The notes: a model not told the origin generated them from the letters alone. A DNA stretch of 64,000 nt from Apilactobacillus bombintestini (GCF_003627035.1 NZ_CP032626.1:1-64000); one strand, 5' to 3'. Shown: positions 23,666-38,267, counted from the stretch's first letter. Numbers and translations: made by a program.

Positions 23666-25201
23666 ATGTCGAATCAACAAGTGTATAATGATTATTTTTT
23701 CTATGAACCCGCCTTCAATACTCATGATGGTGGTTACGTCCCTCTAGAAGTTAGCGATGTGGCTCCACAAAAGTTACGCGTTCCTGAATTATTAAAACCC
23801 GATCGCGAAACTGACACTGATATGTACTACACCGTTATCGCACAAGCTGGTGAAACTAATATTTTACCCGGCAAACCCACTAAGACTTGGGGTTATAACC
23901 AATCTTTGTTAGGTAAAACCATTTTATTTAAGCGAGGTAAAAACATTCACGTTACCGTTAAAAATGAACTTCCTGAACTAACTACTTATCATTGGCACGG
24001 TCTAAGTGTTTCCGGCGATATTGATGGTGGTTGTCATACTCCCGTTTATCCAGGTGAAAGCAAGGTATTAAATTTCAAATGTGATCAACCTGCGGCTACC
24101 CTATGGTTGCATGCTCATCCTTGCCCATCTACAGCTGAACAAGTCTGGCATGGACTAGCAACTGCTGTAGTGGTTAAAGATGAACATGAGGCTATTTTAC
24201 CTTTGCCTCGCAATTACGGAGTCGATGATATTCCTGTAATTTTACAAGATCGTCGTTTCCATGAAGATAATCAATGGGATTACCATGCGGATTATGATCC
24301 CGATGGTGTCCAAGGCCCTACTGCCATGATTAACGGAACTATTAATCCCTACTTTGATGTCACTACACAAAAATTACGTTTACGTTTATTAGATGGTGCC
24401 AACCGTCGTGAATGGCGTCTACATTTTTCTGATGATTTGAAATTCACCCAAATTGCCGGCGATGGCAGTCTTTTAACTCACCCGGTACAATTTACCCACT
24501 TAATGCTTACTTGCGCTGAAAGAGCCGAAATTGTGGTAGATTTCAGTGGTTACAAGCCAGGTGACGACGTAATTCTATATTCTGATGATGTTCCTATTAT
24601 GCATTTTAGAATTCATGAATTTGAAAAAGATGATAGCAAACTTCCTGATACTTTATTTACTATGGATACCCCTGCTGTTACTAAAAATACTCCCGTTCAC
24701 CATATCGTTATGTCAGGTATGGACGAAGAAGTAGCAATTGATGATAAGAAATTTAATATGGAACGCATCGATGCTAAACAAGAAATGGGCAGTTGCGAAA
24801 TTTGGGAAGTTACTAACACCAACGACTGTGAAGGCGGTATGGTGCATCCATATCATATGCACGGTTGTTTCTTTGAAGTATTAGATAGAGATGGTAAAAA
24901 GCCTTACCCTAACGAAACTGGTCTAAAAGATACTATTGGTATCAATCCTAACGAAACCGTTCGTCTAAAGGTTTGGTTCGACCACCCTGGTATCTTTATG
25001 TATCACTGCCACATCATCGAACACGAAGACGGCGGTATGATGGCACAAATCCAAGTCGATGATCCTAAACATCCACAAAAATTTCATTTAATGGATATGG
25101 ATACTTTAATGAATGCATTCGCTAAAGAACGCGGTGTTGCCGTTGAAGACCTACATCTTGGTGGTATGAGCTGTTACGATAAAATGAATATGAAGATGTA
25201 A
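23666..25201 (+). CDS. Multicopper oxidase
   Basis: Three cupredoxin-like domains couple oxidation of phenols, metals or amines to reduction of oxygen to water. All copper motifs are present: HWHG at about residue 109, LHAHP at about 148, HPYHMHG at about 395 and HCHIIEHEDGGMM at about 447 with the axial methionine. There is no signal peptide, so the enzyme is cytoplasmic, like the lactobacillus laccases reported to degrade biogenic amines. A Met-rich tail (MSCYDKMNMKM) may carry copper. AAAGGA precedes the ATG. Substrate unknown. Confidence 0.92.
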   Translation: MSNQQVYNDYFFYEPAFNTHDGGYVPLEVSDVAPQKLRVPELLKPDRETDTDMYYTVIAQAGETNILPGKPTKTWGYNQSLLGKTILFKRGKNIHVTVKNELPELTTYHWHGLSVSGDIDGGCHTPVYPGESKVLNFKCDQPAATLWLHAHPCPSTAEQVWHGLATAVVVKDEHEAILPLPRNYGVDDIPVILQDRRFHEDNQWDYHADYDPDGVQGPTAMINGTINPYFDVTTQKLRLRLLDGANRREWRLHFSDDLKFTQIAGDGSLLTHPVQFTHLMLTCAERAEIVVDFSGYKPGDDVILYSDDVPIMHFRIHEFEKDDSKLPDTLFTMDTPAVTKNTPVHHIVMSGMDEEVAIDDKKFNMERIDAKQEMGSCEIWEVTNTNDCEGGMVHPYHMHGCFFEVLDRDGKKPYPNETGLKDTIGINPNETVRLKVWFDHPGIFMYHCHIIEHEDGGMMAQIQVDDPKHPQKFHLMDMDTLMNAFAKERGVAVEDLHLGGMSCYDKMNMKM

Positions 25202-25277
25202 AAAGATTGTTTTAATTTGCTCGTTCATGTTATAATAAACATTGTAATAAAACTAGACAAAAGGAGTGTGAACAACT

Positions 25278-25713
25278 ATGACAGAATTAACTTTTGATCC
25301 CGGAGCGTCGAAAGATCATTCTATCAAGGGAAAATTATTGTCAGAAGTTGTTTCAATTCTTTAAAAAATAGAATTGAGATGACCTTTGACAGTTAGTTTT
25401 CCCGTAAATAGTTAATCAGAATATGATTTAGATGGAGAATTAGCTGTTGTTGGTTATCTCAGTATCCTTTAACTGCATATTTAACAGTGAAATGTTAAGT
25501 GACAGTGATGTGTTAGCAGTTAATAACAGTGATTTAAAATTGAATATTAAAATTGCTTGATGATGCTTCACCTTTTAGGGAACTAATTGGGGAGGTATGG
25601 ACAACAGTTTATACTACAAACTAAACAAATTATTTGAGGATAAACCGAGTAATTATGAGATTACACAAAAATCTTCGTTGAGTTCATGGGGACGTGAGCT
25701 TACGCCAAAGTAA
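25278..25713 (+). pseudogene. Decayed gene with intact promoter and ribosome binding site
   Basis: An extended -10 (TGTTATAAT near 25227) and AAGGAGTG precede an ATG at 25278, but the frame stops after 28 codons (ending at 25364). Further coding-like pieces occur in other frames, for example EYDLDGELAVVGYLSIL near 25420 and LSSWGRELTPK ending near 25713. This suggests a gene broken by several indels. I do not recognise the parent protein. The rest of the gap up to 25740 shows nothing else. Confidence 0.45.
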
Positions 25714-25740
25714 TTGCTACTTATCTGACTACTAATTATA

Positions 25741-25769
25741 AAAGCTACAACCTAACCGGTTGTAGCTTT
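25741..25769 (+). terminator. Terminator of the decayed gene
   Basis: AAAGCTACAACC and GGTTGTAGCTTT are exact arms followed by T. Confidence 0.85.
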
Positions 25770-25793
25770 TTTAGTTTCCATATATATAGATAA

Positions 25794-25835
25794 AAAAAGA
25801 TCTGGCTTCGAATAATATCGAAACCAGACCTTTTT
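25794..25835 (-). terminator. Terminator of the DAACS symporter gene
   Basis: Arms 25794-25811 and 25818-25835 form an 18-pair stem; the minus strand ends in a T run. Confidence 0.85.
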
Positions 25836-25839
25836 ATTA

Positions 25840-27111
25840 CTATTTATCTATGTTTAATGATTTTAAATATTTAGCTTCTTTATCATGGTCGAATTCTTTT
25901 TCTGATTTACCAATAATAACGGTAGCAAGTGAGTTACCAATAACGTTAACTGCCGTTCTTGCCATATCAATAAAACGGTCGATTCCGGCGATGAAAGTCA
26001 ATCCGGACACAGGAATACCTACAGTAGAAACAGTGGCTAATAAGACCACAAATGAGGCTCCTGGGACCCCTGCCATACCCTTAGAAGTAATCATTAATGC
26101 AACTAATAGAGTTAATTGTTGTCCAATGGATAAATGAACTCCATATGCTTGTGCTAAGAATAATGCAGCTAAGGATTGATAAATAGCAGATCCATCTAAG
26201 TTAAATGTGTATCCAGTAGGAATAACAAAGGATACGATGGAAGAACTAACCCCAAACTTAGTCATTTTATCAATATTTCTAGGTAAAGCAGCTTCTGAAC
26301 TGGCAGTAGAAAATGCTAGTACTGCTTCATCTCTAATAACATGTAATAAAGTAGTGATCTTAAAGCCGAATAAACGAGCAGCTAAGCCCATCACTACCAT
26401 TACGAAGATTGCCATAGTTAGGTAAGTTAATAATACGAAATAACTTAAAGGTGCTAAGGCAGATACCCCTAGTTCAGCTAAGGTTACCCCGATTAAAGCA
26501 CAAACTCCAATAGGAGATAACTTCATAATCCAACCGGTAATCTTAAACATAACTTGAGATACCGCTTGTAGGAAGTCGACAATGACTTTACCCTTTTCAC
26601 CAATAGCAGCTGTACCTAAACCAAAGAATACGGAGAAGACGATGATAGGCATCATATCGCCATTGCTAATGGAATTAAAGACGTTAACCGGAATTAATCC
26701 AATTAGTGTTCCCCAGATTCCAGTATGGTTAGCTGACTTAGCGGTAGCCATGTATTGAGTAATATCAGTAGCATGTAAAGAATGAACGTTAATGAAATCA
26801 CCTGGATGGAAAACGTTACCCACTACTAGACCCAAAATAATGGCGATAGTAGTCATTATTTCAAAGTATAGGATAGTTTTACCACCAATACGTCCAAGCT
26901 TATGTATGTCCCCGATATTGGCGATTCCGACCGTTAAACAAGAAACTACGATAGGCACTACGATCATTTGAATCAAGCGAATAAACATGGTTCCAATGCT
27001 TTGCATAGCAGTAATGGCAGTAGCATTTTTGTAGAAGATTAAACCTAAAATAATTCCTAGAATTAATCCGGCAAAAATCTGCCAACCCAATGTTAATTTA
27101 AATTTTTTCAT
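25840..27111 (-). CDS. Dicarboxylate/amino acid:cation symporter (DAACS, GltP-like)
   Basis: This 423-residue membrane protein imports glutamate, aspartate or related acids with sodium or protons. Family signatures are clear: AFSTASSEAALP (re-entrant loop 1), GYTFNLDGSAIYQ (helix 7 with the NLDG form of the NMDGT motif) and GMAGVPGASFVVLLAT (re-entrant loop 2). The C-terminal RTAVNVIGNS carries the substrate-binding Asn of helix 8. It is one gene with its own terminator. The exact substrate is not decided. Confidence 0.93.
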   Translation of the reverse strand: MKKFKLTLGWQIFAGLILGIILGLIFYKNATAITAMQSIGTMFIRLIQMIVVPIVVSCLTVGIANIGDIHKLGRIGGKTILYFEIMTTIAIILGLVVGNVFHPGDFINVHSLHATDITQYMATAKSANHTGIWGTLIGLIPVNVFNSISNGDMMPIIVFSVFFGLGTAAIGEKGKVIVDFLQAVSQVMFKITGWIMKLSPIGVCALIGVTLAELGVSALAPLSYFVLLTYLTMAIFVMVVMGLAARLFGFKITTLLHVIRDEAVLAFSTASSEAALPRNIDKMTKFGVSSSIVSFVIPTGYTFNLDGSAIYQSLAALFLAQAYGVHLSIGQQLTLLVALMITSKGMAGVPGASFVVLLATVSTVGIPVSGLTFIAGIDRFIDMARTAVNVIGNSLATVIIGKSEKEFDHDKEAKYLKSLNIDK

Positions 27112-27190
27112 AATATTTAGTAACTCCCTTAAAATAGGTATTATGATAATTTTATCATAAATTAGACCATTTAAATATCATTATACAAAA

Positions 27191-27217
27191 AAAGAGATAT
27201 CTTAACGATATCTCTTT
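27191..27217 (-). terminator. Terminator of the rRNA operon
   Basis: AAAGAGATATC and GATATCTCTTT are exact arms; the minus strand ends in seven T. Confidence 0.88.
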
Positions 27218-27224
27218 AGCAATT

Positions 27225-27342
27225 GCGCGGCGACGTCCTACCCTTGCAGAGGGCGATCCCTCAACTACTCTCGGCGTTTAGAAGCTTAACTTCTGTGTTC
27301 GGCATGGGAACAGGTGTGTCCTTCTAGCTATCGCCACCACAC
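27225..27342 (-). rRNA. rrf: 5S ribosomal RNA
   Basis: Reading the minus strand, the sequence from TGTGGTGGCGATAGC to the GCCGCGC end is a typical 5S RNA of about 118 nt, placed about 75 bases after the 23S gene. Ends are approximate. No tRNA genes follow it before the terminator. Confidence 0.95.
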
Positions 27343-27415
27343 TATTTTATTTGAAAGAACTTCGTTCTCTCAAAACTAGATATTATTTACTTCTCCGATA
27401 CTTACCTTACTTGGT

Positions 27416-32126
<4,711 letters not shown>

Positions 32127-32307
32127 AAGATGAAAAGCTTAACTTAGCTCTTCTGAATAAATTGTTATTTTATAAGCGAATTGACTTCGCAATGTTTAAT
32201 TCTTATAACTTTGTTATAAGATTCCTTACACATCATCGAATTATCAATCTTGTTCAGTTTTCAAAGATCTACCAATTTGATTACCAGCTTTATCAGCCGG
32301 CTTATTA

Positions 32308-32336
32308 ATTATATCATGTTAACAACTTAATGTCAA
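32308..32336 (-). promoter_or_regulatory. rRNA operon promoter P2
   Basis: TTGACA (32331-32336, minus sense) and TATAAT (32308-32313) are both perfect, with a 17-base spacer. Confidence 0.88.
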
Positions 32337-32405
32337 CAACTTTTTATAATTAATTTTTTAAGTTAATTTGTTATCAATTGCTCTATCGCAACGACAACAG
32401 TATAT

Positions 32406-32434
32406 ATAATATCAAAATTAAATAATCAAGTCAA
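32406..32434 (-). promoter_or_regulatory. rRNA operon promoter P1
   Basis: TTGACT (32429-32434) and TATTAT (32406-32411) with a 17-base spacer, about 100 bases upstream of P2. Tandem promoters are usual for rRNA operons. The rest of 32127-32632 is AT-rich leader and the start region of the thiolase gene. Confidence 0.82.
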
Positions 32435-32632
32435 CAACTTTTTTTATTTAATTTTGAACAACTTGTTTTGTTTTGCCGTCTCAATCAACGACATGTATAA
32501 CTATATCAACTTTAGGGATATGGGTCAATAGAAAAGTGAAACTTTTTTAAAATTTTTTCTATTTAATAGAATTTCTCTGAATAATCATTATAATTACCAT
32601 TATAGATAATTAACAAAGGAGCCCTTATTAAT

Positions 32633-33811
32633 ATGGAAAAAGTAGTTATTGCTGCTGCCAAAAGAACTCCTATTGGTAAACTGAATGGTTCATTAAAGAA
32701 CTTCTCTTCAGTCGACTTAGGAACCATTGTTACTAAAGCAGCTATTAAACAAGCTAACATTAATCCTAAAGATGTAAACCAAGTTATCTTTGGTAATGTT
32801 ATTCAAGCTGGAGCTAGACAAAACGTTGCTAGACAAATCGAATTACGATCAGGCATCCCCAACTGCTCCACCGCCAACACCGTTAACCAAGTTTGCGGTT
32901 CCGGACTAAAAGCTATCCGTAATGCTCAAGCAGCTATCGCTATGGGTGACGCGGACGTAGTAGTCGCCGGAGGAGTAGAAAGTATGTCTAACGCTCCTTT
33001 CCTTAACATGAATATGCGTAGCGGTAGAAAACTAGGTGACGTTACATTAGTAGATTCACTAAACAGTGACGCCCTAGAAGATGCTTTTAATCATCAACCT
33101 ATGGGAATCACTGCAGAAAATGTAGCCGCTAAGTTTAACATCTCTAGACATGATCAAGACGCTTGGGCATATAAATCACATATGCGTGCCGCTAACGCTT
33201 TTGATAATGGATACTTTGATAAAGAAATCGTACCTATTGAAGTCAAAACCAAAAAGAGTTCCTACATTATGAAAGAAGACGAAACTATTCGTCGCGATAC
33301 TAATATGGAAGTTTTAGGAAAATTACGTCCCGCCTTTAAGGAAGACGGTACCGTTACTGCCGGTAATGCAGCTAGTTTAAATGATGGTGCATCCGCTCTA
33401 GTATTAATGAGCGAATCTGCTGCTAAAAGTCTTAACGTAAAACCGCTAGCTGTCATTGATGGTTATGCCGAAGCAGGTTGCGATCCTGACTACATGGGTT
33501 ATGCACCTTACAGTGCTACTAAGACTTTATTTGAAAAGATGAACATATCTATAGAAGATATTGACCTAGTAGAATTAAATGAAGCTTTCGCTGCGCAAGT
33601 ACTAGCAGTAGCCAGAGACATTCATATGGATCCCGAAAAACTAAACATCTCCGGTGGTGCTATTGCTATGGGTCATCCCCTAGGTGATTCCGGTGCCCGT
33701 ATCGTCGGTTCATTAATTTATAACTTACAACGCACCCACCAAAAGAGTGGCCTTGCTACCATTTGTATAGGTGGCGGAATGGGAATGGCTATAAAGATTA
33801 GTCTTTTATAA
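32633..33811 (+). CDS. Acetyl-CoA acetyltransferase (thiolase)
   Basis: It condenses two acetyl-CoA to acetoacetyl-CoA, the first step of the mevalonate pathway in lactobacilli. The nucleophilic cysteine lies in NQVCGSGLKA, and the C-terminal NEAFA, GGAIAMGHPLGDSGAR and CIGGGMG motifs carry the catalytic His and Cys. At 392 residues it has the normal length. AAAGGAG precedes the ATG. It is a single gene beside the rRNA operon, with a terminator at 33870. Confidence 0.95.
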   Translation: MEKVVIAAAKRTPIGKLNGSLKNFSSVDLGTIVTKAAIKQANINPKDVNQVIFGNVIQAGARQNVARQIELRSGIPNCSTANTVNQVCGSGLKAIRNAQAAIAMGDADVVVAGGVESMSNAPFLNMNMRSGRKLGDVTLVDSLNSDALEDAFNHQPMGITAENVAAKFNISRHDQDAWAYKSHMRAANAFDNGYFDKEIVPIEVKTKKSSYIMKEDETIRRDTNMEVLGKLRPAFKEDGTVTAGNAASLNDGASALVLMSESAAKSLNVKPLAVIDGYAEAGCDPDYMGYAPYSATKTLFEKMNISIEDIDLVELNEAFAAQVLAVARDIHMDPEKLNISGGAIAMGHPLGDSGARIVGSLIYNLQRTHQKSGLATICIGGGMGMAIKISLL

Positions 33812-33869
33812 GCTTCTTCTCTGTACTATTGTCTAAAATATTGTATGCTAAATATAAAGTGCTAAACTA

Positions 33870-33894
33870 AAAACGTTGCAATTTGCAACGTTTT
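33870..33894 (+). terminator. Terminator of the thiolase gene
   Basis: AAAACGTTGCAA and TTGCAACGTTTT are exact arms around one T, followed by T. It overlaps a longer in-frame extension of the next gene, which is why I reject that longer start. Confidence 0.85.
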
Positions 33895-33947
33895 TATATA
33901 TACTTTTTACTTATGATTTTTATAATTTTATTAAAGGAAGTGTTAAA

Positions 33948-34481
33948 ATGCCTGCAACATACTTAAAGAAGTCTACTGAAGAAGACTTACCAGAAATTTT
34001 AAACATCATTCATTCAGCTATCGGTTACCTTGCCGAACAAGGAATCGACCAATGGCAACATGGTTACCCTGCTGATGAAGATTTAAAACAAGATATTAAA
34101 GATGGAATTAATTATGTTTTAATCACCGACGGAAAAATTGCTGGAACTGCTACTATTCACCAAGGAATTGATCCTAACTATCTAAACATTGAAGATGGTG
34201 ATTGGATTAACGGTTCAGAAGCACACTATGCTGCTATTCACCGTGTGGCTATTTCTAACCAATTCCGTGGCCAACACCTTTCTGAAAAATTAGTAAGCAG
34301 TCTTATCACTGTATCCCGTGTATTAGGATTTAAAGATATCAGAATTGATACTCATCCTGAAAACAAAGGTATGCAACACGTTATCACTACTAACGGTTTT
34401 GAAAAGCGTGGAATCATTCATATGCGTGAAAATGGTCACCCATGGACTGCAAGATATGCATACCAACTATTAACTAAATAA
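33948..34481 (+). CDS. GNAT family N-acetyltransferase
   Basis: The 177-residue protein has the GNAT fold: YLKKSTEEDLPEILNIIH at the N-terminus and the acetyl-CoA-binding beta4-alpha3 segment HRVAISNQFRGQHLSEKLV, with the Q/RxxGxG loop in the variant form NQFRGQH. It then has RIDTHPENKGMQHVITTNGFEKRG. It transfers acetyl from acetyl-CoA to an amine or protein N-terminus; the substrate is not readable. AAAGGAAG precedes the ATG at 33948. Confidence 0.88.
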   Translation: MPATYLKKSTEEDLPEILNIIHSAIGYLAEQGIDQWQHGYPADEDLKQDIKDGINYVLITDGKIAGTATIHQGIDPNYLNIEDGDWINGSEAHYAAIHRVAISNQFRGQHLSEKLVSSLITVSRVLGFKDIRIDTHPENKGMQHVITTNGFEKRGIIHMRENGHPWTARYAYQLLTK

Positions 34482-34494
34482 TAGAAGGTGCCAT

Positions 34495-34680
34495 ATGCTC
34501 GCTAGTGATTTATCGGTACAAATTAAGTTAATTATTATGTACACTATCGGAGTTATCGCTCTGTTAGCGCTAATCTTTAGCTTGTATCGTAAACATTATT
34601 CATTTAAAAACAAAAATACTATTATGATTATAATAATTGCCGTAATAATGTTAGTTATTCTCGGTGATGTAATCTACTAA
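34495..34680 (+). CDS. Small two-helix membrane protein
   Basis: The 61-residue frame begins 13 bases after the GNAT gene with GAAGGTG upstream, so it is probably co-transcribed. Helices lie at about residues 11-29 and 41-58, with a basic loop (YRKHYSFKNKN) between. Terminator 34687-34710 follows directly. No family is recognised. Confidence 0.6.
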   Translation: MLASDLSVQIKLIIMYTIGVIALLALIFSLYRKHYSFKNKNTIMIIIIAVIMLVILGDVIY

Positions 34681-34686
34681 AAACAA

Positions 34687-34710
34687 CTCCTCGTAAGTTA
34701 TTACGGGGAG
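34687..34710 (+). terminator. Terminator of the GNAT unit
   Basis: CTCCTCGTAA and TTACGGGGAG form a 10-pair stem with one G-T pair, then seven T. Confidence 0.85.
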
Positions 34711-34727
34711 CTTTTTTTATACAAAAA

Positions 34728-34753
34728 AAGAGCAGGATTTAAGTCCTACTCTT
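34728..34753 (-). terminator. Terminator of the L,D-transpeptidase gene
   Basis: AAGAGCAGGA pairs with TCCTACTCTT; the minus strand ends in seven T. Confidence 0.8.
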
Positions 34754-34759
34754 ATCTAA

Positions 34760-35335
34760 CTATTTAATTACTACTTTAGTTCCCATAGGTACATTTTCAT
34801 TAATCCATTTAGCATCTGGAATAGATAAACGAATGCAACCATGTGAGTTGGCAGTGCCACCTAATTGATGGGCATCTTTCTTTAAGTATTGTCCCTTTTC
34901 ATTTACAGGCACACTGTGGAATAGATAAATTCCATGGTCTTTCCAAGAAGTCCAGTAGTTGGCCCCTTCTTTGGAATTAGCATTGTAGAAATGGCTACCA
35001 CGTTCAGCTTGTACATGGAAAGTACCACGAGGAGTACCATTATGATTACCAGTGGAACATAGCATAGTGTATAAGGTGCGGTTTTTAGCATCTTTGATAT
35101 ATACACGTTGATCTTTAATGGAAACGTAAATCCAGTGATGTAGTTTTAAATCCATCTTAGGATAAGGTTTCTTTTCGGAAGAATGTTTCCAGGCATTTTT
35201 GGATGGTTGTACTGCTGACTTGGCAGTTTTTGCAGTGTTGTTAGTGGTTTTACTACTATTATTACCACAAGCGGATAAACCTACCGCAACTACTAGCATA
35301 GCCACAGCTACGCCCATAATTTTTCTAAATTTCAT
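34760..35335 (-). CDS. YkuD-type L,D-transpeptidase lipoprotein
   Basis: YkuD enzymes form 3-3 cross-links in peptidoglycan or attach proteins to it. The lipobox VGLSAC at about residue 23 (numbered from 35335) marks a membrane-anchored lipoprotein, and a Ser/Thr/Lys linker follows. The catalytic domain (about 70-190) carries the full SHGCIRL motif with Cys and His. I start at the ATG at 35335 with GGGG 9 bases upstream; earlier start codons exist. The small peptide gene at 35357 lies just upstream. Confidence 0.9.
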   Translation of the reverse strand: MKFRKIMGVAVAMLVVAVGLSACGNNSSKTTNNTAKTAKSAVQPSKNAWKHSSEKKPYPKMDLKLHHWIYVSIKDQRVYIKDAKNRTLYTMLCSTGNHNGTPRGTFHVQAERGSHFYNANSKEGANYWTSWKDHGIYLFHSVPVNEKGQYLKKDAHQLGGTANSHGCIRLSIPDAKWINENVPMGTKVVIK

Positions 35336-35356
35336 CAATGTCATCCCCACTATTTA

Positions 35357-35434
35357 TTAATAACAAGCTACATATACACCGATTAAGATTAATAGTGCAA
35401 TGATAATTAAAGCGTAACAAATTTTTTCAAACAT
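35357..35434 (-). CDS. Possible 25-aa membrane peptide
   Basis: MFEKICYALIIIALLILIGV followed by a short polar end forms one hydrophobic helix after a charged start. The ribosome binding site is weak (GCTGAGAAATAAA). Single-helix peptides of this kind can be small membrane regulators or type I toxins; nothing here decides. Confidence 0.35.
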   Translation of the reverse strand: MFEKICYALIIIALLILIGVYVACY

Positions 35435-35515
35435 TTTATTTCTCAGCTTTCTTCTTAATTTATTTAAAGTCTAAGCTATCCATACTCGCTTGTCAATTTA
35501 TAACCCATCAAAAAA

Positions 35516-35536
35516 GCGCCGGCACAATGCCGACGC
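35516..35536 (-). terminator. Terminator of the AEC permease gene
   Basis: GCGCCGGC and GCCGACGC pair with one G-T pair; the minus strand ends in six T. Confidence 0.8.
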
Positions 35537-35564
35537 CTCTTTTATTAGATTAAAGTAAGTTCAA

Positions 35565-36539
35565 TTAGATGTATTGAACGATAGTCATTAGAATTGGGAT
35601 AACTACAATGAATAATACAGTGGATGTAGTTACGATGTTAGTAGCGTATTTAACGTCACCATGTGATTCAGCTGCTAGAATTGGTAATACAGCCAACATT
35701 GGAGTAGCAGATTGAACAATCATAGTTTGGTTAAACATACCTGGTAGTGATACACCTGCATGACCAGCAGCTAATAAGATAACAATCATAACTACCGGAG
35801 CAAAGATGAAACGACCGATTAACGCTACTACAGTATCGCGATCGAATGAAATGCTCTTCAAACCAGCATCAGCCAATACGATACCAATGTAAATTAGAGA
35901 TAATGGAGTTACCAAGCTACCTACATAACTTAGAGTTTGTGATAAGAATGGTACCTTCAATACTGGAATGTTTAGTAATAAGAATACTAAAGCAACCAAG
36001 AAACCAACTAAAGGCATTGGAATAACTTGTTTCCAGTTAATCTTGTGGTGTTCTTTAGGTTGATCTTGTTTAGTAGGATCATCGTTACTAATCAAGAATA
36101 CCCCAAAGGCCCAAGTAGAAACAGTGTTAATAATGTAGTAAACCAAGAAGTAAGTCATTGATTTGTCACCAAATAAAGCAATGTTTAATGGTAAACCAAT
36201 GAAGATAGTGTTGGCGTTAACGATAGCGTTAATAAATACACCACGACGACCTGGTCTAACTTTCATAATCTTAACTAGAGCGTAGGCAATAATGTAGCCA
36301 ATTACTACTGAAATAACACCCCAGATTAGGTAACTACCGAAACTTACTAACTTGCCTCTAGTCAAACGACTTAATACGGCAACGAAAATAGAAGCAGGTA
36401 GTGCAATGTTTTTAATCAACTTGGAAATGTTCTTACTGAATGTGTCAGCGAACCAACCAGTTTTTCTTAAAAAGTATCCTAGTAGCATAATTAAAACAAC
36501 TACTAACACACTTTGAATAGAGTTAATAAATACTCCCAT
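35565..36539 (-). CDS. AEC family transporter (malate/auxin-efflux type)
   Basis: The 324-residue protein has about ten helices in the two-half arrangement of the auxin efflux carrier family, with the N-terminal VLIMLLGYFLRKTGWF and the central NANTIFIGLPLNIALFG motif. In lactobacilli such proteins take up malate or citrate, often next to the malolactic enzyme; no such gene is adjacent here. AGGAGG-type site upstream of the ATG. Substrate uncertain. Confidence 0.85.
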   Translation of the reverse strand: MGVFINSIQSVLVVVLIMLLGYFLRKTGWFADTFSKNISKLIKNIALPASIFVAVLSRLTRGKLVSFGSYLIWGVISVVIGYIIAYALVKIMKVRPGRRGVFINAIVNANTIFIGLPLNIALFGDKSMTYFLVYYIINTVSTWAFGVFLISNDDPTKQDQPKEHHKINWKQVIPMPLVGFLVALVFLLLNIPVLKVPFLSQTLSYVGSLVTPLSLIYIGIVLADAGLKSISFDRDTVVALIGRFIFAPVVMIVILLAAGHAGVSLPGMFNQTMIVQSATPMLAVLPILAAESHGDVKYATNIVTTSTVLFIVVIPILMTIVQYI

Positions 36540-36699
36540 GAGTTGTTTCCTCCTTAAATAAACAGATATAAAAAATATTATTGCTTAATTACTATGGTAA
36601 AACTATAAAGCATACCTAAAGTTATAGTCAAAAGATATGCCTCTTATAAATAATTTTTATAAGAATCTTTACCAAGTTTAATATATCAATAATTTAGGC

Positions 36700-36798
36700 C
36701 TATCTATGTTTGTTACGCCAATTAATAAATAGTAAAGTACATACTGTAGAAATAATAAATAATGCGATAATCATGATAATAAATCCGATAATTAGCAT
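36700..36798 (-). CDS. Small single-helix membrane protein (32 aa)
   Basis: A perfect AAAGGAGG stands 7 bases before the ATG. The product is one long hydrophobic helix (MLIIGFIIMIIALFIISTV) ending in a basic tail (NWRNKHR). The strong ribosome binding site argues for real translation. Function unknown. Confidence 0.55.
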   Translation of the reverse strand: MLIIGFIIMIIALFIISTVCTLLFINWRNKHR

Positions 36799-36913
36799 GT
36801 TAAATCCTCCTTTAGATCTGATAAATCCACGGTTTAAACAGATTATACCGAATTAATTATATTTTCTCAAAAAAGGTGTTGCATAAAATGGTGCTTTATG
36901 GTTTAATATTAAT

Positions 36914-37069
36914 TGTCGGTTGTTGATATACATCTCACAGACAAACTTAATATTTTGAGCTGTTAGCTTAAGGTAAAAGCACTCAGTCCTTTGCTGAGAA
37001 GATGGTGTTCAAAGCATCACAGCTCACTAACTAGAGTACTTTGAAGTAATTACTTTGAGGTGCTTTTTT
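36914..37069 (+). ncRNA. Candidate stand-alone small RNA of about 155 nt
   Basis: TTGCAT (36879-36884) and TTTAAT (36902-36907) are 17 bases apart, giving a start near 36914. GAGCTGT (36957-36963) pairs exactly with ACAGCTC (37019-37025), enclosing a CTCAG/CTGAG hairpin whose loop is TCCTTTG. The RNA would end at the terminator stem 37035-37048 with 37051-37064 and a six-T tail. No gene follows on this strand, so it is not a riboswitch leader of a neighbour. It does not match a family I know. Confidence 0.5.
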
Positions 37070-37101
37070 GTTATTAAGATTTGTTTTTATATATCTCACT
37101 G

Positions 37102-37138
37102 AAAAGAAGCGCATCCCTTACTGGGGTGCGCTTCTTTT
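37102..37138. terminator. Strong bidirectional hairpin
   Basis: Arms 37102-37117 and 37123-37138 form 16 pairs with one G-T pair, with A on one side and T on the other. It insulates the small-RNA candidate from the reductase gene. Confidence 0.75.
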
Positions 37139-37168
37139 AGTATCTACTTTTATTTTCTTACATATAAT

Positions 37169-37199
37169 AAAAAGCCATAGATTCCTCTATGGCTTTTTT
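37169..37199 (-). terminator. Terminator of the diacetyl reductase gene
   Basis: AAAAAGCCATAGA pairs with TCTATGGCTTTTT; the minus strand ends in a T run. Confidence 0.88.
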
Positions 37200-37216
37200 C
37201 ATATCTAAATATGATT

Positions 37217-38023
<807 letters not shown>

Positions 38024-38267
38024 TTATAAATTACTAAGCAATTATATGCTATTTCCCTATAGATTGCAGTAAATATAACATTATTTTTTAATGAATTTAA
38101 TCAGTAATTTCTAATAAACTTTCGTGATACATCTAGATAGCTTATTGGAGTCGGTTCTGATACAATACATCTTGTACAAAATAATCCCGAACTAATAATT
38201 TGAATTAGCCTATCGAGAAGATTACAGTATAATTAGTTGTTAAATAAATGAAAAAGGACTGATACAC

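Noticed and set aside
36914-37069. TPP riboswitch or T-box
   Set aside because: Only the short CTGAGA motif recalls the TPP element, other conserved parts are absent, the T-box sequence is not present, and no gene follows on that strand.
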